Below, piece after piece: positions 16,307-24,362 of a stretch of DNA of 64,000 bases; position 1 is the first letter of the stretch; every line of letters starts with the position of its first letter. Made by a program: the position numbers and the translations under genes. Source of the DNA: Dyadobacter sp. CY326 (GTDB taxonomy: Bacteria; Bacteroidota; Bacteroidia; Cytophagales; Spirosomataceae); contig NZ_JAJUXI010000006.1 in NCBI RefSeq assembly GCF_021390515.1, forward strand, positions 248,001-312,000, given 5' to 3'. The notes below the pieces were generated by a model. That model saw only the letters and a program-made list of their open reading frames with translations, did not search any database and was not told the origin of the DNA.

Positions 16307-19078
16307 ATGAAAAGAACTTTACTTTTTTTGCTTTCGCTCCTTTGCGTTTTTTGCACGGAAAATGCTTTTGCGCAATCCACGCAATTATCAGGGCACATCA
16401 TTGATAATGACAGCCAGAAGCCGCTTTCAGGCGTTTCTGTTTCGGTTAAGGGAAAAAACACGGGCACCATTACGAATGCCGAAGGATATTTTGAATTGAA
16501 AACCAATGTGCCTGCTGTTCTGGTGGTTTCGCTCATTGGTTACACCAGGCAAGAAGCAGAGGTTGCCTCAGCCGGCGATCTGAAAATCAATTTGGTTGCG
16601 TCTGCGGAAGAGCTTAATCAGGTCGTGATTTCGGCTTCGCGGGTGGAAGAAAGCATTCTCCGTTCGCCGGTTAGCATTGAAAAAATGGATGCGAGGGCGG
16701 TTCAGCAGACGCCTTCGGCCAATTATTTTGATGGATTAGTGAATATGAAATCGCTGGATATGGTGACCAGCAGCCTCACTTACAAGCAAATCAACACAAG
16801 AGGATTTAACACAACGGGCAACAGCCGGTTTCTGCAATTGGTGGATGGCGTTGATAACCAGCCTTCCGGACTCGGTTTTGCGATGGGAAATCTCTTTGGT
16901 CCGCACGACATTGATGTGGAAAGTGCAGAACTTATTCCTGGCGCAGCGTCCGCATTATACGGTCCGATTGCTTTCAATGGCATGCTTAACACACGCACCA
17001 AAAATCCATTCGAATATCAGGGATTAAGTGCACAGACCAAGTTTGGCGTCAACCACATTGGCGATGGAACGGACCTTGGTGCAAAACCAATGTATGATCT
17101 GGCAGTGCGTTATGCCAAAGCATTTAATAACAAGCTTGCTTTTAAAGTCGCAGGATCATATCTCAAAGGAACTGACTGGTATGCAAACGATTACACAGAC
17201 ATTGACCCGAACACACCAGCAGCCAACCGCGGCCCCAACAACCCGGGAAAAAACGCATTAAACATTTACGGTGACGAGGTTGCGCAAACAATCCCGAGCA
17301 TTGGCCGCGTTTCAAGAACCGGTTATGAAGAAAAGGATCTGGCGACTTACGGTGTTTACAGCCTCAAACTGCTCGGCGCATTGCATTACCGCATCACGGA
17401 CAAGCTGGAAGCCATTTATCAAGGCAATTTTAACCAGGGGACAGCACAATATACAGGCAGTAACCGCTTCGTAATCAACGATTTCAAATTCATTCAGCAC
17501 AGGCTTGAACTGAGAGGAAGCAATTTTTACATTCGCGCTTATTCCAACCAGGAGCGCTCTACAAATTCATACAACACCCGCGCACTGGGGCAGCAAATTA
17601 ACCGGACCTGGGTAAAAGATTTGGCAGGAAATACAGTTTCGCCGGATAAAGCCGATGCAACCTGGTTTGAAAGATATACGGCAGCCTATAATGGTGCGGT
17701 GGCCTCAGTCGGCAGCAAGGACCACGCCTTAGCACGTGCTTTTGCCGATCAAGGCCGGATTTTACCAGGATCTAGTGAATATAACTCAGCCAAAGATCGC
17801 CTGATCCAGACGCGCGGACTAGCCGGAGCGGGCATTCTCAGCGAATGCAGCCTGCGTCATGTGGAAGGAATGTATGATTTCAGTTCCGCATTGAAATTTA
17901 TCAATTTCCAGGTTGGAGGCAATTATCGCAAATATTATCTCAACACAGGCGGGACGCTTTTTGATGACAAAGACAAAAACCTCACTAATGAAGAATACGG
18001 CGTTTTCGCACAAGCTTCGAAGTCGTTCTGGAAAGATGTTTTGAAACTGACCGTTTCGGGTCGTTATGATAAAAATGAGAATTTTGACGGTCGTTTTACG
18101 CCGCGTGCTTCGGCAGTAATTTCTCCAAACGAAAACCACCATTTCCGCGCATCCTATCAAACCGGTTTCCGCAACCCAACCATTGGCGATCAATATATTA
18201 AGCTCAATGTTGGCCCAATCATCATTCTGGGCGGTGCGCCGGTTAATTCGGCTGGGCTTAATGCTTACGAAAACTCGGTGACAATTGCTTCTTTCGGTGC
18301 ATTTGCAAGTGCATTTGGTGCTGATATGGCCAAAGGAACGCCATTCCCGCAGGCTGTTGCCAACAACAAAGACAAGCTTGTGAAATCCAATGTTCCTTAC
18401 ATTAAATCGGAAAAAGTAAAGAGCTATGAAATTGGTTATAAAGGCATTATTAGCAAGAAGTTGCTGTTCGACGTCAATTATTATTACAGCCAATACACAG
18501 ATTTTATGATCAACACGGTTGTGGCAAGAGCAAAATCAAACATTCTTTTGCCTGATGGAAAGGTGAATCCCGCTGCCGCTGCCGAACTGCTTGGTGCGGA
18601 CAGACAACTTTTTCAACTTTACACCAATGCCGCTGACCAGGTTTCAATTCAGGGCGTAAGCGCGGGCCTAACTTATTCGCTTCCAAAAAATTACAAAATT
18701 GGCGCCAATGCCACCTGGATCGACTTTAACATTGGCGAGGCTGATAAAAACAATGTTCCTGCATTCAACACACCGGAATGGAAAACCAACCTGATTTTTG
18801 GGAACGCAAGACTTACCGACAAAATCGGATTCAATATTGCTTGGCACTGGCAGCAGCGTTTTGACTGGTATGGCACATTTACAGAAATGCAACCTGGCAG
18901 AGTGAAAAGTTACAATCTGCTGGATGCGCAGGTTAGTTATCGCATTCCAAGCATGAAAACGATCGTTAAGCTCGGCGCTTCAAACCTTACAAATAAATAT
19001 ATCGTGCAAGCTTACGGTTCACCGGCAGTGGGCGGACTATATTATGTAAGCCTCAATTTTGATCAACTTTTCAGATAA
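16307..19078 (+). CDS. TonB-dependent receptor (923 aa)
   Basis: This outer-membrane receptor has a signal peptide (cleavage after ENAFAQ, about residue 23), a carboxypeptidase-regulatory-like domain (about 26-105), a plug (about 110-230; QINTRGFNTTGNSRFLQLVD and AELIPGAASALYGP) and a barrel to residue 923. It is not SusC-length and has no SusD partner, so the ligand is probably a small molecule or metal complex. It sits 12 nt after an AhpD-like gene and 18 nt before an MFS transporter, an arrangement that suggests import across both membranes of one compound. The plug phrase PSGLGFAMGNLFGPHDIDV is distinctive for a Bacteroidota receptor subgroup whose ligand I do not know. Confidence 0.88.
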   Translation: MKRTLLFLLSLLCVFCTENAFAQSTQLSGHIIDNDSQKPLSGVSVSVKGKNTGTITNAEGYFELKTNVPAVLVVSLIGYTRQEAEVASAGDLKINLVASAEELNQVVISASRVEESILRSPVSIEKMDARAVQQTPSANYFDGLVNMKSLDMVTSSLTYKQINTRGFNTTGNSRFLQLVDGVDNQPSGLGFAMGNLFGPHDIDVESAELIPGAASALYGPIAFNGMLNTRTKNPFEYQGLSAQTKFGVNHIGDGTDLGAKPMYDLAVRYAKAFNNKLAFKVAGSYLKGTDWYANDYTDIDPNTPAANRGPNNPGKNALNIYGDEVAQTIPSIGRVSRTGYEEKDLATYGVYSLKLLGALHYRITDKLEAIYQGNFNQGTAQYTGSNRFVINDFKFIQHRLELRGSNFYIRAYSNQERSTNSYNTRALGQQINRTWVKDLAGNTVSPDKADATWFERYTAAYNGAVASVGSKDHALARAFADQGRILPGSSEYNSAKDRLIQTRGLAGAGILSECSLRHVEGMYDFSSALKFINFQVGGNYRKYYLNTGGTLFDDKDKNLTNEEYGVFAQASKSFWKDVLKLTVSGRYDKNENFDGRFTPRASAVISPNENHHFRASYQTGFRNPTIGDQYIKLNVGPIIILGGAPVNSAGLNAYENSVTIASFGAFASAFGADMAKGTPFPQAVANNKDKLVKSNVPYIKSEKVKSYEIGYKGIISKKLLFDVNYYYSQYTDFMINTVVARAKSNILLPDGKVNPAAAAELLGADRQLFQLYTNAADQVSIQGVSAGLTYSLPKNYKIGANATWIDFNIGEADKNNVPAFNTPEWKTNLIFGNARLTDKIGFNIAWHWQQRFDWYGTFTEMQPGRVKSYNLLDAQVSYRIPSMKTIVKLGASNLTNKYIVQAYGSPAVGGLYYVSLNFDQLFR

Positions 19079-19096
19079 TCAGGATTCTTGAAAAAC

Positions 19097-20314
19097 ATGG
19101 AAACATTGGAATTAACGAGTCTGGAAGCAAAAGGAACAAGCTCTAAATGGCTTGCATTCGCCTTATGCGTTGTGAGTTACATGTTTAGCGGCACGGTTTC
19201 CACTTTAATGTCGGTTTACCTGCCCGTTGCCATTCCTGAGCTGAAAGGGCAACCCGTTTCCGAAGCGGAGCTTGGGGAAATCGGGGCTTACGTGAGTGCA
19301 GTGTTTCTTTATGGCTGGATGTGCGGCGGATTATTGTTCGGTTTTGTGAGTGACCGCATTGGTCGCGTGAAGTCGCTTGCATTGGTGACTGCGCTTTATG
19401 GCGTATGCACTTGCCTTGTTGCGCTTGTGCCGGACTGGTACAGCCTGCTCGCATTGCGTTTTGTAGCGGGCATGGGCGTGGGCGGCGTGCTGCTGATCAC
19501 CACAGTTTATATTTCAGAAATTTGGCAAGAAAAAAGTAAGGCGGTGATCCTTGGAATCCTCGCCGTGTTCTTTCCAGTGGGCATTGTTACAACAGGCAGT
19601 TTGAATCTGATCTTTTCTGATTGGAGAAGTGCTTTCGCTGTTGGCTTCATTCCGGTAATTGCAGCGGTGCTAATCTATATTTTCCTTCCCGAATCCGACA
19701 AATGGCGGGTGACCAAAAGTCCAAGCAAAAAGCCGGAAGGCCTGTTTGCTGAAACAAACAGAGCAAATCTGCTTTCAGGATCGCTCATATTTGGCTCCGT
19801 GTTAATTGGACTTTGGGGGATTTTTTCATGGCTTCCAACCTGGGTGCAAACATTGCTGGCAGTGGGCGAAAACGGCCAGAAGGAACGTGGATTAATCATG
19901 ATCCTTTTGGGTGTAGGCGGAATTTCGGGTGGAATTTTCTCAGGAATGCTGATCAATAGATTTGGCAAGAAAAAAACATTGATGTTCACATTCGCCACGT
20001 GCCTTGTCATGTGCTGCGTCCTTTTTTTGACGAACAAGACTTTTTCCAGCATTATTTACGTCGAAACAGCCATGCTTTCCTTTTGTTTCGGGATCAGTCA
20101 GGGAGCATTATCCAGCTACATTCCTGAGCTTTTCCCCGTGGCCATCCGTGCAACAGCAACCGGATTCTGTTTCAATGTTGGAAGATTTTTTACTGCCACC
20201 GCGGTCTTCTTTATCGGATCGCTCGTGGCAGTTTTAGGTGGTTTCGGGAATGCGTTACTCGTGTTCACCATCCCATTTCTGGTGGCTTTCGTAATCACCG
20301 CCAGAAGCAAATGA
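19097..20314 (+). CDS. MFS transporter
   Basis: This 405-residue inner-membrane protein has twelve predicted helices of the major facilitator superfamily. Motif A-type loop GFVSDRIGRVKS follows helix 2, RFVAGMGVGG lies in helix 4, and the second half has INRFGKKKT and YIPELFPVAIRATATGFC, the pattern of the aromatic acid/H+ symporter and sugar porter-like group. I start at the ATG at 19097 (METLELTSLEAKG); a TTG three codons earlier is possible. It is the last gene of the operon that begins at 14437 and is closed by a hairpin terminator at 20346. Its cargo is probably the product or ligand of the preceding receptor, which is inference. Confidence 0.88.
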   Translation: METLELTSLEAKGTSSKWLAFALCVVSYMFSGTVSTLMSVYLPVAIPELKGQPVSEAELGEIGAYVSAVFLYGWMCGGLLFGFVSDRIGRVKSLALVTALYGVCTCLVALVPDWYSLLALRFVAGMGVGGVLLITTVYISEIWQEKSKAVILGILAVFFPVGIVTTGSLNLIFSDWRSAFAVGFIPVIAAVLIYIFLPESDKWRVTKSPSKKPEGLFAETNRANLLSGSLIFGSVLIGLWGIFSWLPTWVQTLLAVGENGQKERGLIMILLGVGGISGGIFSGMLINRFGKKKTLMFTFATCLVMCCVLFLTNKTFSSIIYVETAMLSFCFGISQGALSSYIPELFPVAIRATATGFCFNVGRFFTATAVFFIGSLVAVLGGFGNALLVFTIPFLVAFVITARSK

Positions 20315-20345
20315 CTCGCATATTATCATAGGTTAATAATTGGGC

Positions 20346-20384
20346 AAACGGATTTGCCGTATGGCGAATCCGTTTCTTTTTTTT
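20346..20384 (+). terminator. Intrinsic terminator after the MFS gene
   Basis: The arms AAACGGATTTGCC (20346-20358) and GGCGAATCCGTTT (20363-20375) pair over 13 bp with one T-G wobble and a 4-nt loop, and a run of eight T follows. It splits the receptor block into two transcription units but leaves only 34 nt before the next ATG. Confidence 0.85.
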
Positions 20385-20418
20385 CTAATTTATCGAAGAT
20401 CGTAAGCATTAAAAATAT

Positions 20419-21561
20419 ATGAGAAAACTTTTTTACGCAGGCGTTGCAGGCATCATCATTTATGAGATTGCAAAGGTTTACTTCATCATGCCCATGCCTG
20501 GCAGTCAGCAGATGAACAGCATTGATTTGGCTTACTTTCTGCACTCCTGGCGCTGGCTTTTTCGGATTGTCTTTTGGTCAATGATCATTCTGGGCAGCTT
20601 TGCTGCATGGTCGGGCAAGCAAAAATGGATTACGCTTATTCTGCTTGTGATTTCGGGGGCAGTAACTTACGGAACCAATTATGAAATGGCCGCAGACACG
20701 ATGTTTTACCAGCCATCGGCAGTTATTTTATACAATGCTTCGCAAAATAAAGTGAAGGACGACCGGCTCGTGATCGGTGTCGAAGTGAATGGTGAGGCCA
20801 AAGCTTATCCCATTCAATACATTGGTTATCATCACCAGGTGCGCGATGTCCTCGGCGGCAAGCCGATCATTGTCACTTACTGCACCGTTTGCCGGACCGG
20901 ACGCGTTTTTGAGCCCATTGTCCAGGGAGAGCAAGACCGGTTCCGATTGGTGGGCATGGACCATTTCAATGCCATGTTTGAAGATGAAAAAACCGGAAGC
21001 TGGTGGCGTCAGGCCAACGGCGAGGCCATAGCCGGACCATTGAAAGGCCAAATGCTGCCCGAACTTCCCATTGCGCAAACGACAGTGTCCCAATGGTTTG
21101 CTTTGCATCCCAATAGTAAAATCATGCAGCCCGACCCGACATATCAGGCCAAATACGATTCCATGAGCCGCTACGAATCAGGAAAAGGGCGATCCACACT
21201 CACCAAGACAGACACAACCGCCTGGAAAGACAAATCCTGGGTCGTGGGCATAAAGGCAGGAAACAGCAGCAAAGCATATGACTGGCAGGCATTGCAAAAA
21301 AAGCGGATAATCAATGATCGAGTGGGCGACACGCCCGTTGCCGTGGTGCTGGCAGCCGATAACAAGAGCTTTTTTGCATTTCAAAAGGAACTGGGCCAGG
21401 AATTTACTATCAAAAATGACACATTGTTCGCGCAAAATGCAGCCTATAATCTGCTTGGGAAATCTGTTTCCGGAGATGAAGCGGATTTGAAACGCATCAA
21501 TGCTTACCAGGAATTTTGGCACAGCTGGCGCACTTTCCATCCCGACACGCAGCAATATTGA
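20419..21561 (+). CDS. DUF3179 domain membrane protein
   Basis: This 380-residue protein has three N-terminal membrane helices (residues about 5-25, 45-65, 73-93) followed by a DUF3179 domain facing the periplasm. The DUF3179 marks are VNGEAKAYPIQYIGYHHQVR, the Cys pair in VTYCTVCRTGRVFEP, SWWRQANGEAIAGPLKG and the C-terminal LLGKSVSGDEADLKR. The domain's reaction is unknown; the conserved Cys, His and Trp residues hint at metal or heme binding. It is 16 nt before a FecA-like receptor gene, so the two are likely co-expressed. The terminator upstream leaves little room for a promoter, so read-through from the previous operon may contribute. Confidence 0.85.
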   Translation: MRKLFYAGVAGIIIYEIAKVYFIMPMPGSQQMNSIDLAYFLHSWRWLFRIVFWSMIILGSFAAWSGKQKWITLILLVISGAVTYGTNYEMAADTMFYQPSAVILYNASQNKVKDDRLVIGVEVNGEAKAYPIQYIGYHHQVRDVLGGKPIIVTYCTVCRTGRVFEPIVQGEQDRFRLVGMDHFNAMFEDEKTGSWWRQANGEAIAGPLKGQMLPELPIAQTTVSQWFALHPNSKIMQPDPTYQAKYDSMSRYESGKGRSTLTKTDTTAWKDKSWVVGIKAGNSSKAYDWQALQKKRIINDRVGDTPVAVVLAADNKSFFAFQKELGQEFTIKNDTLFAQNAAYNLLGKSVSGDEADLKRINAYQEFWHSWRTFHPDTQQY

Positions 21562-21577
21562 TTTTGAATAAAATATA

Positions 21578-23791
21578 ATGAATAGTAAAATTACAGTTAT
21601 TGCATGGTTCGTCCTTTCCGTTTCTCTTGGACATGCGGCGTTTGCGCAGGATGGATCGGTAAAAAAGGATGCTGATAAAGTGCTGGATCTGGATGAAGTG
21701 ACGATTGAGGAACGTAAAAATGTGATCCACACCGAGCGCCTTCCCGACGTGCAAAACACTTACATTCATGCAGGAAAAAAGAATGAAGTAATCCAGCTCG
21801 GAGGCGTCAATGGCAATATTGTTGAGAAAACGGGCAGGCAGATTTTCGCCAAAATTCCAGGCGTTTTTGTCTATGATATGGACGGCAGCGGCAACCAGAT
21901 CAACATTTCAACACGCGGCCTCGACCCGCACCGATCTTGGGAATATAACATTCGGCAAAACGGCGTCATCACCAATTCTGATATGTATGGATATCCGGCG
22001 AGCCATTACAGTCCCGCAATGGAGTCGATCGAGCGCATTGAACTCGTTTGCGGAACGTCATCATTGCAATATGGCGCACAGTTTGGCGGCATGATCAATT
22101 ACGTGACCAAAGCACCCGACACAACTAAGGCTTTCTCATTTGAAACAATCGGCTCGGCAGGTTCTTTCGGACTTTTCAGCTCGTACAATTCCATTGGAGG
22201 CAAAGTTGGCAAGCTGGTTTATTCGGCATATTACCAAACGCGACATTCCAATGGTTACCGAAAAAACGCCAAGTCTGACGCGCAGTCGCAGTTTATAAGT
22301 CTAGCTTATGAATTCAATAGATCGCTGCGGATTAAGGTAGAATTAGGGCGATCATCTTATGTTTATCAGATCCCTGGGCCGCTAACCGATCAAATGTTCG
22401 CAGCAGATCCAAGGCAATCCACGCGTTCGCGCAATTATTTTAACCCTGATATTTACATTCCTTCCATCGTTTTAGATTGGCAAATTAGTCCTGCAACTCA
22501 GCTTAAATGGACAAATTCAGGCGTTTATGGCTCACGCAACAGTGTCATGCTCGATGCATTCGCCAATGTTCCGGATACAATCAATGCCGCCACCAAATCT
22601 TATAAAAATCGCCAAGTGGACATTGATAATTTCAAAAGCTTCACTTCCGAGCTTCGGATCTTGCACCATTATGACATTGCGGGGTTTAAGAATGTGCTTT
22701 CCGGAGGAGTTCAGCTGATGCATAACACACTGCGCAGGAGGCAATTGGGTAAAGGAACAACCGGCAGCGACTTTGACCTGTCACTTGCAGAGCCAGGCTT
22801 CGGTCGGGACCTTTATATGAAAACCGATAATATTGCCCTTTTTCTTGAAAACCTCATTTATCTGACACCCAAACTCTCCATTTCGCCCGGTGTGCGATTG
22901 GAGCGCGGACAAACCGCAATGAACGGCACGATCAGTTATTACGATCCGGGGCAGCTTCCAAACAAGATCAAGCATCATTTTCCGCTGTTCGGCATCAGCA
23001 CACAATATCGCATCGATGCGCAAAACAAAGTTTATGCAGGAATTTCGCAAGCATATCGTCCGGTCGTTTTCAAGGACATTATTCCAGGTTCCGTGCTCGA
23101 ACGCGTGGATAAGAATCTGAAAGACGCATATGGCTATAATTTCGAAGCTGGCATAAGCGGAAATGCCGGCAAGCTTCGCTATGATATCGGCGTTTTCCAG
23201 GTTATGATCAATAACCGAATGGGCACCGTTTCCATGCAGGAAGGCGGTAAAGCCTACATTTTGAGAACGATAACTGGCGACACGCGAACACGCGGCGTGG
23301 AAGCTTATATTGAATACATCGCGTTCAAGCAAGAGACAAATTCTACACCAACAGAACTTTCGTTTTTTACTTCATCCTCTTATTTCGATGCCACTTATGT
23401 GAAAGGAAACGCGGTTTTGAATGGTGAAAATAAGAGCGTCATTGGAAACAAAGTGGAAGGCGTTCCCACATGGATTTCCCGGAACGGGGCGCAGCTTTTG
23501 TACAAAAAACTTTCGGTAACTTGCCAATACAGCTATGTGAGCGCCAATTTTGCAAATGCATTGAACACAGTTGAGCCCTCTGCAAACGGCACCATTGGAA
23601 AAGTGCCCGGTTATGGTTTGCTTGATATCAATGCGACGCTTCATATGCCTAACGGCTTCACCATAAGAGCCGGTGTCAACAATGTAACCGACAAACAATA
23701 TTTTACAAAAAGGCCCACCATGTATCCCGGAGCCGGCATATGGAGTTCCGACGGCCGCAGTTTTGGCGTTTCTGTCGGGGTGAAGATTTAA
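21578..23791 (+). CDS. FecA-like TonB-dependent receptor (737 aa)
   Basis: This outer-membrane receptor has a signal peptide (to about AAFAQ, residue 25), an acidic linker (LDLDEVTIEE) in the place of a TonB box, a plug (about 45-170; GNQINISTRGLDPHRSWEYN and ERIELVCGTSSLQYGAQFGG in part) and a barrel ending GRSFGVSVGVKI. It most resembles Fe(III)-dicitrate (FecA) receptors, but it lacks the extra N-terminal signalling domain of transducing receptors. No fecIR sigma/anti-sigma pair is adjacent. The close pairing with DUF3179 and location behind an MFS gene suggest import of an iron chelate or similar small ligand. Ligand not established. Confidence 0.87.
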   Translation: MNSKITVIAWFVLSVSLGHAAFAQDGSVKKDADKVLDLDEVTIEERKNVIHTERLPDVQNTYIHAGKKNEVIQLGGVNGNIVEKTGRQIFAKIPGVFVYDMDGSGNQINISTRGLDPHRSWEYNIRQNGVITNSDMYGYPASHYSPAMESIERIELVCGTSSLQYGAQFGGMINYVTKAPDTTKAFSFETIGSAGSFGLFSSYNSIGGKVGKLVYSAYYQTRHSNGYRKNAKSDAQSQFISLAYEFNRSLRIKVELGRSSYVYQIPGPLTDQMFAADPRQSTRSRNYFNPDIYIPSIVLDWQISPATQLKWTNSGVYGSRNSVMLDAFANVPDTINAATKSYKNRQVDIDNFKSFTSELRILHHYDIAGFKNVLSGGVQLMHNTLRRRQLGKGTTGSDFDLSLAEPGFGRDLYMKTDNIALFLENLIYLTPKLSISPGVRLERGQTAMNGTISYYDPGQLPNKIKHHFPLFGISTQYRIDAQNKVYAGISQAYRPVVFKDIIPGSVLERVDKNLKDAYGYNFEAGISGNAGKLRYDIGVFQVMINNRMGTVSMQEGGKAYILRTITGDTRTRGVEAYIEYIAFKQETNSTPTELSFFTSSSYFDATYVKGNAVLNGENKSVIGNKVEGVPTWISRNGAQLLYKKLSVTCQYSYVSANFANALNTVEPSANGTIGKVPGYGLLDINATLHMPNGFTIRAGVNNVTDKQYFTKRPTMYPGAGIWSSDGRSFGVSVGVKI

Positions 23792-23859
23792 ACCCACAGG
23801 TTGTAAGTCTTTTTGTGTGGCATTATTTTAATGTCTGTTATCACAAAAGGACAAAAATT

Positions 23860-24276
23860 ATGGCGGATAAAACATTAAAGGACGTAAGCGAGATCATGAG
23901 AAACATTGATCTTTGCATGCTAACAACAACCACTTCCGACGGCGCACTGGCTTCCAGACCCATGAGCAATAACGGCGATGTGGAATATGACGGAAATTCC
24001 TATTTCTTCACATGGGAAGGTTCTCGCACAGTGAGCGACATTGAATTGGACAACGGTGTAAATCTTACTTTCCAGGGCGACAACGGCATTTTTATTTCTG
24101 TAACGGGCAAAGGCGAGGTAAGCCGCTCACGGGAGGAAATGGAAGAACATTGGGTGAGTGACCTGGATAAATGGTTTGAAAACGGCCTTGACACACCCGG
24201 CATTGCCATGGTCACTGTAAAGGCAAAAAGGATAAAATATTGGCAAGGAGAAGAAGATGGCGAAGTAAAGCTGTAA
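23860..24276 (+). CDS. Pyridoxamine 5'-phosphate oxidase-like general stress protein
   Basis: This 138-residue split-barrel flavin-binding protein belongs to the general stress protein 26/PNPOx-like family. Typical segments are LCMLTTTTSDGALASRPMS at the start, YFFTWEGSRTVSDIELD in the middle and RIKYWQGEEDGEVKL at the end. Family members bind FMN, FAD or F420; true vitamin B6 synthesis is unlikely at this length. I use the ATG at 23860 because MADKTLKDVSEIM is the usual start; the frame is open further upstream but overlaps the fecA-like gene. It is followed by a terminator at 24301. A redox or stress role is known for the family; the substrate here is not. Confidence 0.85.
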   Translation: MADKTLKDVSEIMRNIDLCMLTTTTSDGALASRPMSNNGDVEYDGNSYFFTWEGSRTVSDIELDNGVNLTFQGDNGIFISVTGKGEVSRSREEMEEHWVSDLDKWFENGLDTPGIAMVTVKAKRIKYWQGEEDGEVKL

Positions 24277-24300
24277 ATTCTTTCCATGCAATTGGAGCAG

Positions 24301-24333
24301 ATCACATCGGAATCCGGTGTGATTTTTTATTTT
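24301..24333 (+). terminator. Intrinsic terminator abutting the GH2 gene
   Basis: The arms ATCACATCGG (24301-24310) and CCGGTGTGAT (24314-24323) pair with one T-G wobble around AAT, and a T-rich run follows to 24333. It ends the stress-protein transcript and leaves 2-29 nt before the possible GH2 starts. Confidence 0.75.
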
Positions 24334-24362
24334 AGATGAGATTATCACAAAACGGCATATTT

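Noticed and set aside
17819-18493. Open frame of 224 codons opposite the TonB receptor
   Set aside because: It lies inside a receptor barrel with clear family features; the translation is unstructured and low in sense.
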